This document shows, piece by piece, positions 50,583 to 58,791 of a DNA stretch of 61,309 bases. Origin of the DNA: a virus; IMG/VR virus record IMGVR_UViG_3300025154_000095, positions 1-61,309 of that record. One strand, written 5' to 3'. Both the position numbers and the translations under genes were made by a program. How positions within the stretch are numbered: the stretch's first letter is position 1; each line of letters begins with the position of its first letter. Under the pieces are notes generated by a model. It was not told where the DNA came from and ran no database searches. It was given only the letters and a program-made list of their open reading frames with translations.

Positions 50583-50831
50583 ATGGTGAGAATAAAAATA
50601 GTAACAATAATTAATAAGTTTATATGTAAAAAGTTTGGGCATAAATATAATCGTTGGGTTTTTCCTAGTGGAGTTAGTCTGATGAGAGATCACAATGATT
50701 TTATTTGTGTACGGTGTGATAAAAAGTATTTTGATGAAGAATATTATCAAAAAGTGTGGGGGTGTTCTTCAAAAGAATGGTGGACAGAGGAACAAAAACA
50801 ATTTTATTATGATAATTATTGCCAAGGATAA
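50583..50831 (+). CDS. Small zinc-binding protein (block B)
   Basis: 82 residues. GHKYNRWVFPSG and DFICVRCDKKYFDEE recall short phage ribbon proteins. AAAAGGAG precedes the ATG. First gene of the rightward operon. Confidence 0.55.
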   Translation: MVRIKIVTIINKFICKKFGHKYNRWVFPSGVSLMRDHNDFICVRCDKKYFDEEYYQKVWGCSSKEWWTEEQKQFYYDNYCQG

Positions 50832-50840
50832 GGAGAAAAT

Positions 50841-51050
50841 ATGCAGTCAATTTTTACTAATTATGTACCACCTAAAAAGGGAATAACCCCGGCTGATTTG
50901 GTAGCTTTTTATTTTACAGAAGCTACAGTTTGTGAAGATTTACTTAAGTTGGGATATACACATTCTAATGGAGTAAATCTAGTTGAGCAAGTAAATTACC
51001 TACAGGGTAAGATTAGATTATTAGAAGGACAGAAAGGAAACCGAATATGA
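50841..51050 (+). CDS. Hypothetical protein
   Basis: 69 residues, MQSIFTNYVPPKKGITPADL and a short coiled coil near the end. Preceded by AAGGAG. Unrecognised. Confidence 0.5.
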   Translation: MQSIFTNYVPPKKGITPADLVAFYFTEATVCEDLLKLGYTHSNGVNLVEQVNYLQGKIRLLEGQKGNRI

Positions 51051-51313
51051 AAATTAAATTTAAGCATACTTATATTGTAATTCCACCTAGTATTGAATTT
51101 GAAAATGAGAATAGGAGATTTACAATATGTACTGTAGAGGATGGTAACTGGACTTTGGTTGGTCAATCTATTTGTCATCCAAAAGATCAGTTCTGTAAGG
51201 CTATTGGTAGAAAAGTGGCTTTAGCAGATGCTATTAGGGGGCTTCCAAAAGAAACTCGTAAGACTATTTGGGATGAATACCACAGTAAGTTTAAAGTACC
51301 AAATGCAAAATAA
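51047..51313 (+). CDS. Hypothetical protein with CHPKD motif (block B homologue)
   Basis: 88 residues. ICHPKDQFCKAIGRKVALAD and LPKETRKTIWDEYHSK match the block A product at 11971-12333. ATGA-coupled. Function unknown. Confidence 0.55.
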   Translation: MKIKFKHTYIVIPPSIEFENENRRFTICTVEDGNWTLVGQSICHPKDQFCKAIGRKVALADAIRGLPKETRKTIWDEYHSKFKVPNAK

Positions 51314-51467
51314 AGAAATTTATATTTGTAGAGAGGGTTGGGTACTTTACGATAAGTGGGTAAACAGTCGAGATAAAAAAGAGAAAGAAAAGCATAGACT
51401 ACAGTTTTTACTTCATAGAAATTCTTGTAGCTTATGTACCAAAGCAGAGGAGGATGCGTGTTCATAA
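51303..51467 (+). CDS. Hypothetical small protein
   Basis: 54 residues from MQNKEIYICREGWVLYDKW; CSLCTKAEEDAC near the end. Overlaps its upstream neighbour by 11 bases; ribosome site weak. Confidence 0.4.
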   Translation: MQNKEIYICREGWVLYDKWVNSRDKKEKEKHRLQFLLHRNSCSLCTKAEEDACS

Positions 51468-51469
51468 AA

Positions 51470-51679
51470 ATGGAAGCTAAAGAATGGCTAGAGTGGGCTG
51501 ATGAAAGAACTAATCTTAAAGCAGAAAATAAGAAGTTGAAAGAGGCCTTGAACAGTATACTTATTATTACAACAACAGGAAATACTATGTTTGCTGCTGA
51601 ACTTTTATGTGAGATTGGTGCTATCACTAAACAGGGCTTAAATAATGAAGTAATACTAGAAGGGGGAGGCATAACATGA
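51470..51679 (+). CDS. Hypothetical coiled-coil protein
   Basis: 69 residues from MEAKEWLEWADERTNLKAEN. Heptads in the first half. The start is uncertain: an in-frame ATG 12 codons upstream overlaps the preceding gene. Confidence 0.45.
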   Translation: MEAKEWLEWADERTNLKAENKKLKEALNSILIITTTGNTMFAAELLCEIGAITKQGLNNEVILEGGGIT

Positions 51680-51999
51680 ACGTAATCAAGATTGTTGTGG
51701 ATGAGACAAAACGTTGTTGTAGTGAGTGTGAATTATCTTTTTATAGTAAAGAAAAACAGTTGTTTATTTGTTTTGCTACAAAAAATCAGATACATGATTC
51801 ACAAGATGTACCCTCATGGTGTCCGCTTGTTGTTGAGGATGTGTGCGAGTGGCATGAAACAGAAGTTAATGAACATGGCTGGAGATTTTGGATGACGGGT
51901 TGTAAAATAAAATATGACAGTTCGGTACAAATTACAAAGGGCGAGTTCAACTTTTGCCCATCATGTGGCAAGCGTATCAAGTATGTGGAGGTTGAGTGA
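51676..51999 (+). CDS. Cys-rich zinc-binding small protein, family member 3
   Basis: 107 residues: MNVIKIVVDETKRCCSEC, SWCPLVVEDVCEWHE, and CPSCGKRIKYVEVE. Closest relative is the block A product at 10168-10497. GC and CpG here are higher than in surrounding block B, suggesting recent transfer. Confidence 0.65.
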   Translation: MNVIKIVVDETKRCCSECELSFYSKEKQLFICFATKNQIHDSQDVPSWCPLVVEDVCEWHETEVNEHGWRFWMTGCKIKYDSSVQITKGEFNFCPSCGKRIKYVEVE

Positions 52000-52277
52000 T
52001 GAGCACAAATAGCGACCCGATGGTCAAATGTCCTATATGTGGTTTTCTTTATTATCACTATACAAATATAGTATGTCCTCGTTGTAACTTCGATAACAAA
52101 AATATTTCACAAAACGAATCATTAGATGCCCTCACCGCAACCATAGCACAGAAGGATGCGGAGATTGTGAGGTTGAGGTACGCGTTGATGGATATTGATT
52201 CTTATGTAGATGATGAATCAAAAATTGGAAGAATAATCAGAAAAGCCCTAGAAGAGGTGAATGATGACAACATTTGA
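51999..52277 (+). CDS. Zinc-ribbon plus coiled-coil protein, shared with block A
   Basis: 92 residues. N-terminal ribbon (VKCPICGFLY, VCPRCNF) joined to a coiled coil that is nearly identical in DNA to 13495-13632. The other block has a different N-terminus on the same module. Confidence 0.6.
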   Translation: MSTNSDPMVKCPICGFLYYHYTNIVCPRCNFDNKNISQNESLDALTATIAQKDAEIVRLRYALMDIDSYVDDESKIGRIIRKALEEVNDDNI

Positions 52278-52626
52278 ATGGATATTAATAGTTGTTGCGG
52301 TAATCTCCTTATATTTTGTTCTCAAAAACAAAGTAGAAAAAGATTTTCATACCAAAGAGTGTGGGCAAGATAGACACGAGGTTGAAAACTATGTTTCTAA
52401 ATGGATGGCAAAACCTTGGAAAGCAAATGAATTATTGGGGGAGAAGGATGATGTGTGGAGCTATAGATACGAAGGTTATAAGTTAAGAAAGACTGTAGAA
52501 GCCTGTAAACACTGTGGAAAAATTTTTAGTACATCTTGGAAAAAGATTGATGAATACACTGGAATTTCGGCAGATAATTATACAATGGATGAATTTGCCG
52601 AAAATGGAATAGTGGAGTGGAGCTAG
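52261..52626 (+). CDS. Membrane-anchored zinc-ribbon protein
   Basis: 121 residues. MTTFEWILIVVAVISLYFVL is an N-terminal span; later ACKHCGKIFSTSW is a half ribbon. Overlaps the preceding gene by 17 bases. Unrecognised. Confidence 0.5.
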   Translation: MMTTFEWILIVVAVISLYFVLKNKVEKDFHTKECGQDRHEVENYVSKWMAKPWKANELLGEKDDVWSYRYEGYKLRKTVEACKHCGKIFSTSWKKIDEYTGISADNYTMDEFAENGIVEWS

Positions 52627-52632
52627 AGGTGA

Positions 52633-53064
52633 ATGATGACTGAATTTACACCTGAATGGATTGAGGAACAAAAGAAATTGCTAAACCGTATTTCTCCACT
52701 TCCGTGGAAAGCCTGTGATTGTGACAAATGTGGTCAAATATCAAACAAAATTGATTGTATTGCTAAAGCAACCATTGGTGATTGGGGCGATGATTACCCT
52801 TCCATAAGACGTATAGGAGGTTCAATCGAGGGAAGATTTGAAACGTATATGGAACAAATAACTTATGGTTCTGTTTCAAAGGATGAAGGAATAGCGAACG
52901 CAAAATATATTGCCGAAGCCTGTAATAACTATCCAAATGCCCTTGACGAAATCACCCGTCTCCAATCACGTGTGCAGGAACTGGAAGATGAATTGATGTT
53001 CTATCAAATGGAATGCCCTGACCTTGTTGGAAGATACCAACCACCAAAGGACGGGAACGAATGA
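52633..53064 (+). CDS. Hypothetical protein, FTPEW family
   Basis: 143 residues. Opens TEFTPEWIEEQKKLL and contains RLQSRVQELEDE, both shared with 13861-14196. Between them is a Cys-containing insert (CDCDKCGQIS) and a stretch like ead-type phage proteins (EACNNYPNALDEI). Function unknown. Confidence 0.55.
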   Translation: MMTEFTPEWIEEQKKLLNRISPLPWKACDCDKCGQISNKIDCIAKATIGDWGDDYPSIRRIGGSIEGRFETYMEQITYGSVSKDEGIANAKYIAEACNNYPNALDEITRLQSRVQELEDELMFYQMECPDLVGRYQPPKDGNE

Positions 53065-53309
53065 AAATAAAATATAAAATATCTTTAACTAAGCACGAAA
53101 TTGAAAGATTAAAGAATATTCTGAAAGGAAACTTCTCTAAAAGGATAAAATTACGAGCCGAGATTCTTATTAGAATAAACAGTGGACAATCTTACAGGGA
53201 TATAAGTGAAATATTGAATATAAGTCAGAACACAATTTCTAATACCTTGGAACGGTTTACCTCTGGTGGAATTGATTTTGTAATGGTAGCAAGGAATAAT
53301 GTGTTTTAG
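53061..53309 (+). CDS. IS630-type HTH domain protein
   Basis: 82 residues: LTKHEIERLKNILKGNFSKR and SYRDISEILNISQNTISNTL match the N-terminal HTH of IS630 transposases, including the FTSGGIDFV ending, but no catalytic domain follows. Either a stand-alone regulator or a transposase remnant. ATGA-coupled to the preceding gene. Confidence 0.6.
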   Translation: MKIKYKISLTKHEIERLKNILKGNFSKRIKLRAEILIRINSGQSYRDISEILNISQNTISNTLERFTSGGIDFVMVARNNVF

Positions 53310-53310
53310 C

Positions 53311-53338
53311 TTGACCTGTACAGGAGATGTGGTAAAAT
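53311..53338 (+). promoter_or_regulatory. Promoter ahead of a hairpin region
   Basis: TTGACC (53311-53316), 16-base spacer, TAAAAT (53333-53338). An inverted repeat GGAGATG/CATCTCC (53323-53363) overlaps the -10 and could be an operator. Confidence 0.5.
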
Positions 53339-53374
53339 AAATATACATTTCATTTTCATCTCCTTTCTTTGGAA

Positions 53375-53402
53375 GCCCCCAGATTCCGACAAGTCTGGGG
53401 GC
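53375..53402. other. Hairpin, possible small RNA or weak terminator
   Basis: GCCCCCAGA/TCTGGGGGC, a 9-bp stem with a 10-base loop, followed by AAATGTTTT. Lies between two promoters, so it may end a short RNA from the first one. Confidence 0.4.
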
Positions 53403-53416
53403 AAATGTTTTAAGCC

Positions 53417-53446
53417 TTGACAGTTTTCTTATTACTAAAGTAAAAT
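53417..53446 (+). promoter_or_regulatory. Promoter of the glycosyltransferase gene
   Basis: TTGACA (53417-53422), 18-base spacer, TAAAAT (53441-53446), 21 bases before the ATG with AAAGGAA between. Confidence 0.65.
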
Positions 53447-53466
53447 TATTAAAAGGAATTTTTAAC

Positions 53467-54168
53467 ATGAAAATTATAGCTGGGGTTAGAGTAAGAAATG
53501 AAGAAAAAAATATTGCAAGATTTATAAAGACTTATTTAGACGCTGGTTGTGACGAGATTATTGTTTCAGATGGGGGGTCTGAGGATGCCACAGTAGAGAT
53601 TGCTAAATCCTACCCAAAAACAAAGGTGATTCACTATAATGTTAAAGTACAAATGGAAAAGGGGCTTTGGAGAAACCCTAATGGTGGACATTGGAACTTT
53701 CTGATAGATCATGCAATAGCTGCTGGGGCAGAATGGATAGTGCATGATGATGCTGATTGTGTTCCAAATAAAGATTTACAGTTGTCTTTACGAGATAGAT
53801 TAGAAGAAGCCACTAAAAATAATATAAAGGTAGCTTTAGCTTACAGAATGTATATGTGGGGTACTGATAAATATTTTCCAGACCTAAATAAACACGGTCA
53901 GGGCTTGTTTGCTTTTACAGCAGATTCTGGAATTAGATTTGTAGAGGGACACCCGTATAACACAGAGCTTGTAGATACTAGACCATTAAAAAATGCTTAC
54001 AAGTTTGAAACACCAGAAGTTTTACTACACTATTTTTGCCCAGATCAGGAAACTACTGAGAAGAAAATGAAATTTTATAGAGATAGTGGAGAGATACCGG
54101 GATACTTACATCCTCTAAAAAGCTGTGGAAGTTTAGTAAAAATTGAACCTTGGATGGTATTCCAGTAG
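53467..54168 (+). CDS. Glycosyltransferase family 2
   Basis: 233 residues. IIAGVRVRNEEKNIARFI, EIIVSDGGSEDATVEIAKSY and the metal motif WIVHDDADCVP are GT-A fold landmarks; HPYNTELVDTR and FYRDSGEIPGYLHP lie towards the end. Transfers a sugar from a nucleotide donor, perhaps to phage DNA or envelope glycans. Monocistronic between its own promoter and a tRNA. Confidence 0.75.
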   Translation: MKIIAGVRVRNEEKNIARFIKTYLDAGCDEIIVSDGGSEDATVEIAKSYPKTKVIHYNVKVQMEKGLWRNPNGGHWNFLIDHAIAAGAEWIVHDDADCVPNKDLQLSLRDRLEEATKNNIKVALAYRMYMWGTDKYFPDLNKHGQGLFAFTADSGIRFVEGHPYNTELVDTRPLKNAYKFETPEVLLHYFCPDQETTEKKMKFYRDSGEIPGYLHPLKSCGSLVKIEPWMVFQ

Positions 54169-54180
54169 ATTATAGTTTTA

Positions 54181-54189
54181 TGTTATAAT
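54181..54189 (+). promoter_or_regulatory. Extended -10 promoter of tRNA-Met
   Basis: TGTTATAAT, the TGnTATAAT form, 9 bases before the tRNA. Confidence 0.5.
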
Positions 54190-54197
54190 AGTTTTAT

Positions 54198-54270
54198 TGC
54201 GGAGGGGAGGTAAGGAATCTCCTCTGGCTCATAACCAGAATCCAATTGGGTTCGATTCCCAACTCCGCTA
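54198..54270 (+). tRNA. tRNA-Met (CAT)
   Basis: Acceptor GCGGAG/CTCCGC, D stem GGAG/CTCC, anticodon stem TCTGG/CCAGA with loop CTCATAA, T arm TTGGG-TTCGATT-CCCAA. The anticodon stem lacks the three G-C pairs of an initiator, so it is elongator Met or, if modified, Ile. No CCA encoded. A terminator follows at 54330. Confidence 0.85.
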
Positions 54271-54329
54271 CTATAAAAAGGAGAAGCCTATAAGAGATTG
54301 AATTTGTGTCGTCAGGTTTATATCTACAA

Positions 54330-54366
54330 GGAATGAGTCTAATCCTACTCATTCCTAATTTTTTCT
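54330..54366 (+). terminator. Terminator after tRNA-Met
   Basis: Perfect 9-bp stem GGAATGAGT/ACTCATTCC with an 8-base loop, then TAATTTTTT. Confidence 0.8.
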
Positions 54367-54378
54367 CTAGGAGCATTT

Positions 54379-54513
54379 ATGAAGTTATTTTTAGTGTCAG
54401 TAGATTACAAAGATGGGCAGATGATTATAGTGTTAGACTTTTGGGGGACAAAAGGAACACTAACATTCATACTTCCAGAAAGCATAAAGACAAGGATAAA
54501 AGAGAACGGGTAG
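54379..54513 (+). CDS. Hypothetical 44-residue protein
   Basis: MKLFLVSVDYKDGQMIIVLD with TLTFILPESIKTRI; a compact beta protein by pattern. TAGGAG lies 5 bases before the ATG, immediately past the terminator. Its stop lies inside a hairpin (GAGAACGGGT/ACCCGTTTCTC). Confidence 0.45.
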   Translation: MKLFLVSVDYKDGQMIIVLDFWGTKGTLTFILPESIKTRIKENG

Positions 54514-54704
54514 CTCTTGTGAACTCACCCGTTTCTCGCTCTTTCAGGTCACTAGCTCCGATGTTGCCGATTGCTTTTTGCGGCGCAATAACCATCATTA
54601 CATTTGGATGTTACCAAAGCTAAGCCACATCTTACGCCTTATGTTAACGAGAGCCTCCTCAATGAGAGCAACTAACTTGTTAGCAATTTAAATATATCCT
54701 ACCC
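54514..54704. other. Gene-free stretch with short hairpins
   Basis: About 190 bases without a credible ORF. Begins with the hairpin closing the preceding gene and contains short repeats of GAGAGC. No tRNA or recognised RNA could be folded by eye. Confidence 0.4.
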
Positions 54705-54733
54705 TAGACAGATTTACAAGTATGAATTAAAAT
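54705..54733 (+). promoter_or_regulatory. Block B promoter, TAGACA class
   Basis: TAGACA (54705-54710), 17-base spacer, TAAAAT (54728-54733), then AAGGAGG and the ATG at 54751. The same -35 occurs at 58567. Confidence 0.7.
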
Positions 54734-54750
54734 AAGAGCAAGGAGGTAAA

Positions 54751-55074
54751 ATGAAAAAAGTCTATTATGTCACCTATAATTTAACACACAAAAAGTCTAA
54801 AACAATGTTGGATAGGTCAAGCTCTGAAATAAAAGAATTTGACAACTTGGAATCAGCTAAAGCCCTATTTCAGGATTTGGTAACTCTGCATAAAGGGTAT
54901 GTTGGTAAAGAGGACTATAAATTATCTATAAAAGTATTTGAACCCCTTAGACTGAGAAGTAGTGGAAAACTAACTACTATAGTTGGGAAAAAAATTGATG
55001 AATTTTCCTTTACTGGGAACTTCTTTAAAAAAGATAAAGACACTGATGATATTATTGCAGAGATAGAGGGATAG
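54751..55074 (+). CDS. Hypothetical protein
   Basis: 107 residues, MKKVYYVTYNLTHKKSKTML, with EFDNLESAKALFQDLVTLHK; reminiscent of small alpha/beta phage proteins. Strong AGGAGG site. Unrecognised. Confidence 0.55.
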   Translation: MKKVYYVTYNLTHKKSKTMLDRSSSEIKEFDNLESAKALFQDLVTLHKGYVGKEDYKLSIKVFEPLRLRSSGKLTTIVGKKIDEFSFTGNFFKKDKDTDDIIAEIEG

Positions 55075-55075
55075 G

Positions 55076-55438
55076 ATGAAGGTACAGATTACCTGTAGCA
55101 ATTGTGGGGTATGGTTTTATGCAAGTAATGAAGATGAGGAATGTTGTCAGGACTGTAGAAAAAGAGGTAAGAAGCCAGTGTTGTTTTCTTACCCAAAAGA
55201 CGGGGGAACTGAGTTAGCACAGAAAATGTTTGAAGTAGTGGTTGAAAATAAAGATAAGGGTGGGGTATCCACCAACACAATAAATAAAGAGTTGGCACGA
55301 AAGCACGGATTAAATAGAAAGGGTTTTAACGAAGTGGTGTCGGTTTTAGATAGGTCTGGTTATCTGGTTTATATGGAGGGGAATAGAATTTTCCCCTATA
55401 AAAATATGCACACAGGAAAGGTGTATGAAGATGTTTAA
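55076..55438 (+). CDS. Zinc-ribbon plus winged-helix-like protein (block B)
   Basis: 120 residues. Cysteines ITCSNCGVWF and CCQDCRKRG, then a winged-helix part (EVVSVLDRSGYLVYMEGNRI) and end YKNMHTGKVYEDV. Homologue of 4294-4707. Confidence 0.6.
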   Translation: MKVQITCSNCGVWFYASNEDEECCQDCRKRGKKPVLFSYPKDGGTELAQKMFEVVVENKDKGGVSTNTINKELARKHGLNRKGFNEVVSVLDRSGYLVYMEGNRIFPYKNMHTGKVYEDV

Positions 55439-55601
55439 TTATATTTGGTTGGTAGTGTATATATTGGCTGGGCTATACTTGTTAAGAGTAAAAGACGAAT
55501 TTTGGGGGGATTTTGTTCCAAAACTTGGCTACATGGGGTTGTGGTTATTATGGGTCTTTGGAATTGTTTGCATAATTATTGGATTAAGTAGGCAATTCTA
55601 A
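55425..55601 (+). CDS. Two-span small membrane protein
   Basis: 58 residues with IWLVVYILAGLYLLRV and LWLLWVFGIVCIIIGL as spans. Overlaps both neighbours. Holin-like in size but placed among early genes. Confidence 0.5.
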   Translation: MKMFNYIWLVVYILAGLYLLRVKDEFWGDFVPKLGYMGLWLLWVFGIVCIIIGLSRQF

Positions 55602-55966
55602 TGAATAAAACTATTAGAATGATTATTAGAAGCATTAGAAACCTTATTTTCTGGTTTCCAACGATAGTTAAAGATCAGGACTATGATTTTGCTTTTATGT
55701 TTGTTATCTGGGCTAGGAAGTTGGAATCTATGGAAATGGATACAGCTAATTGGATTACTGCTAGTACAGAAAAAGATAAGGTTAGAATCAAAACAGCTAG
55801 AATTCTATGCCAACGCTTAGCAAACGAAAACCCATACAATGCTAGAAACATAATCTTTCCCAACAAAAATGGGGTCAAACGTTTCTACTATGATTGTATG
55901 CGACAGCAGGACATAGAACTTCTTACAGACTATATTAGAAGATATTCATTGGGATGGTGGGACTAA
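55601..55966 (+). CDS. Hypothetical protein
   Basis: 121 residues beginning MNKTIRMIIRSIRNLIFWFP. Contains TARILCQRLANENPYNARNI and FYYDCMRQQDIELLTDYIRR; a helical phage protein of unknown role. Coupled on both sides. Confidence 0.5.
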   Translation: MNKTIRMIIRSIRNLIFWFPTIVKDQDYDFAFMFVIWARKLESMEMDTANWITASTEKDKVRIKTARILCQRLANENPYNARNIIFPNKNGVKRFYYDCMRQQDIELLTDYIRRYSLGWWD

Positions 55967-57176
55967 TGGCAGTTAAATTAATACAGGGTGATAGCCTAGA
56001 AGTTCTGAAAAGGATGAAAGATAATAGAATAGATTCAATTGTATGTGATCCACCCTATGGGATTAAATTTCTTAATAAAAAATGGGATTATGAAATACCA
56101 TCAGTTGAATTATGGCAAGAGTGCTTGCGAGTTCTAAAGCCCGGTGGGTATGCTTTAGTAGCCTGTGGCACTAGAACACAGCATAGAATGGCAGTAAATC
56201 TAGAAGATGCTGGATTTATTATAATAGATATTATTGGATGGCTCTATGGTCAGGGGTTTCCGCACTCACATAATGTAGCCAAAGCCATAGAGGGAAAACT
56301 AACCACAGGAAGTTCTAATACAAAAGATTTTAGTAAACTAAACGGTGAGAGATTAGAACGGGGTGGTTGGGGTATTTCTAAACTAAATAAAACACAAGGG
56401 TATAGAGATAAGAATTATACAGATGAAACTGAACAGGTAGATCGTCTTGGGGAACTACAGCCAACAACAGAGGAAGCCAAGAAATGGGTTGGCTGGGGGA
56501 CTCGTCTTAAACCTGCTTTAGAGCTGTGGACACTTTGTCAGAAAGAAATATCTGAGCCAAATATAGCAGAAAATCTTATGAAACATGGTGTTGGGGCTAT
56601 AAACATAGATGCTTGTAGAGTTCCAAGTGAGCCTGTTCCTATAAACAAATTAGAACAGTGGTCTGGATTTGGGCAGTTAGAAAGACCAGACTATGAGCAG
56701 GAAATGAATACACAAGGAAGATGGCCAGCAAATATCATTCATGATGGGAGTGATGAAGTAGTTGAGATGTTTCCAGAGAATGGGGGTTCAGCTGCACTAT
56801 TTTTCTATGTAGCCAAACCATCGAAGCGTGAAAAAATGAGGGACTTGATGATTTACCAGATAGAATTGGTGGGGGGTTAATGGGCACTGTAAATCAATCC
56901 TTACTTACTGGTTCAGGAAATGTTAGAAACAATCTTATGAAAAATAACCATGCTACAGTTAAGCCTATTGCCTTAATGGAACATCTTGTAACACTAATTA
57001 CCCCACCCAATGGGAAAGTCCTAGACCCGTTCATGGGAAGTGGAACAACAGGAATAGCCTGTGTAAAACTTGGGTTTAACTTTATAGGAATTGACTTGGA
57101 AGAAGAATATGTTGAGATAGCAAAAAAGAGAATAGAACATCACACAAAGGAAAATGAAGATGAAACTAACGTATGA
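55966..57176 (+). CDS. DNA methyltransferase, frame-broken at an A6 run
   Basis: The first 304 codons (MAVKLIQGDSLEVLKRMKDN; catalytic DPPYGIKF; YVAKPSKREK) end at 56880. The C-terminal part, including NNHATVKPIALMEHL and DPFMGSGTTGIACVKLG, continues in another frame. Joining the frames at the A run 56831-56836 (seven A instead of six) restores the family sequence KNEGLDDLPDRIGGG. Motif IV and motif I therefore sit in separate ORFs as read. A beta-class N6-adenine or N4-cytosine enzyme; sequencing indel, mutation or slippage could explain the break. Confidence 0.75.
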
Positions 57177-58203
57177 TGAAATACAAACTACACATTATGA
57201 AGTATTGAAAAATCTACCTAAGAAAGATATAGATGAAATTGCTTGGACTGTTGTAGAGCATTACAGAAAAGAGGGGTTTCCTTACTTTGACTTGGACTAT
57301 GATAAAGTGAACATGGAGTTCTTAGCCCTTAGGAAAAGTAACCACAGAAACCTGTTATTAGAGAATAATGAAATACAGCAATCAATGGTTGGGTTAGCCT
57401 CTTGCAATATGTTTCACCCAGAAATGTACAGTGTGAAATGTGGAAATGCTTTATCCCCAATGGAGATATTTAGAGATGATAACCTGTTCCACACAGCTAT
57501 TGTAAAGAGAATAAAATACAACGATAGACCACTGAACAAGTCCTGTGTGCGTAGAGCTTTAACAGCCTTTGGGGGGCAGAGTGTATCTAACTTTAGACCA
57601 TCTGTAGCCAAGTGGGTTTATAAGACCTTTGCAAACTCTAATTCCTGTGTCTTAGACCCGTGTTCTGGGTATGGTGGTAGGGCTTTCGGTGCTTTGGCTG
57701 CTGGGGTGAAAGAGTATGTTGGTGTAGACCCTAATATTCATTCTGTTAGTGGAACTAAGCTACTTACAACCTATATTGATACAAACTTTACAAACATTCC
57801 TTGGTTATTTCATGTATGCAGACCGTTTGAAGAAACTCAATTTCTTCCTAAATTCGATCTGGTGTTTACTTCTCCACCTTACTATGACAAAGAAAAGTAT
57901 GCTGAAAATGATTGGCAGTCCTATGTAAGGTATAACACTTATGAGAAATGGGTAGCTGGGTTTTTAGAGCCCCTGATAAAGAAATCTTATGACTATCTTA
58001 AAGAGGGTGGGTATTTGGTTTTGAATGTTGGAGAACCAATAACCAATGACACCCTACGGTTAGGTAGTAAGATATTTGGGTATTTACCTGAAACATACCA
58101 CATGCGACTTAGTAAATTCCTTGGACAGAAAAATAAACATATAGTAAAATTCAAAACAGAGCCAATATTTGTCTGGAAAAAGGTACAAAATGAAAAAGGG
58201 TAA
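57160..58203 (+). CDS. Second DNA methyltransferase-like protein (SPPY)
   Basis: About 347 residues. VLDPCSGYGGRAFGALAAG binds S-adenosylmethionine; VGVDPN follows; the catalytic motif is FTSPPYYDKE near residue 235, then YLKEGGYLVLNVGEP. Start chosen at the second ATG because AAAGG is 9 bases upstream. Overlaps the first methyltransferase. Likely a DNA-modifying enzyme; target base unknown. Confidence 0.7.
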   Translation: MKLTYDEIQTTHYEVLKNLPKKDIDEIAWTVVEHYRKEGFPYFDLDYDKVNMEFLALRKSNHRNLLLENNEIQQSMVGLASCNMFHPEMYSVKCGNALSPMEIFRDDNLFHTAIVKRIKYNDRPLNKSCVRRALTAFGGQSVSNFRPSVAKWVYKTFANSNSCVLDPCSGYGGRAFGALAAGVKEYVGVDPNIHSVSGTKLLTTYIDTNFTNIPWLFHVCRPFEETQFLPKFDLVFTSPPYYDKEKYAENDWQSYVRYNTYEKWVAGFLEPLIKKSYDYLKEGGYLVLNVGEPITNDTLRLGSKIFGYLPETYHMRLSKFLGQKNKHIVKFKTEPIFVWKKVQNEKG

Positions 58204-58579
58204 ACTAAAAAAGCTAAGTAGATATAAATTCTATAAAGGGTATTATGGTAATGGGGTAGCTTTTGAAGTTGGAGATGGCTGGCTGGATATGCTATTGGAA
58301 CTAAGCCAGAAAATACAGGAACTAATTGATGATGGAATAGAAACCCCAGAATTTAATGTTGTTCAGGTGAAAAGTAAGTTTGGGGAACTAAGATTTTATC
58401 ATAACGGGTGTATGCCAGAAACTGAACTTTTGATAGATGAATATGAGAAGAAATCAGCAGAAACCTGTGAGTTATGTGGGAAACCAGCAAAGTCTGTTGT
58501 ATTTGGGCATTGGTATTATACTCTTTGTAAGAATTGCATACAGGAAATAATCAATATGGATAAGACTAGACAGAATTAG
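58190..58579 (+). CDS. Zinc-binding hypothetical protein
   Basis: 129 residues. GWLDMLLELSQKIQELID, VKSKFGELRFYHNG and the ribbon CELCGKPAKSVV with CKNC near the end form a phage family seen by pattern but without known role. Confidence 0.55.
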   Translation: MKKGKLKKLSRYKFYKGYYGNGVAFEVGDGWLDMLLELSQKIQELIDDGIETPEFNVVQVKSKFGELRFYHNGCMPETELLIDEYEKKSAETCELCGKPAKSVVFGHWYYTLCKNCIQEIINMDKTRQN

Positions 58580-58595
58580 GAAGTTGTTTTATAAT
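58567..58595 (+). promoter_or_regulatory. Block B promoter, TAGACA class
   Basis: TAGACA (58567-58572), 17-base spacer, TATAAT (58590-58595), followed by ATAGCAGAGAGGAGT, a leader that is nearly repeated at 60218-60233. Confidence 0.7.
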
Positions 58596-58614
58596 TATAG
58601 CAGAGAGGAGTAGT

Positions 58615-58791
58615 ATGAAAACAGAGTCAGAATACAGAGTTTTACTTATAACAGTTTTATTAGCCCTGATCTTTAGGGTGATTGGTGAAACATTACAAAT
58701 ATCTCTAATAGATGAATATTTTGTATTGGTAGTAGCTGTAATAGGGGTTGTGTTTTTGTTGCTTGAAATGTTCACAAGGAAAGGAAAATAA
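58615..58791 (+). CDS. Two-span small membrane protein, holin-like
   Basis: 58 residues: LLITVLLALIFRVIG and FVLVVAVIGVVFLLLEMF, short turn, basic end RKGK. GAGGAG upstream. Topology suits a class II holin, but no lysin is near. Confidence 0.5.
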   Translation: MKTESEYRVLLITVLLALIFRVIGETLQISLIDEYFVLVVAVIGVVFLLLEMFTRKGK

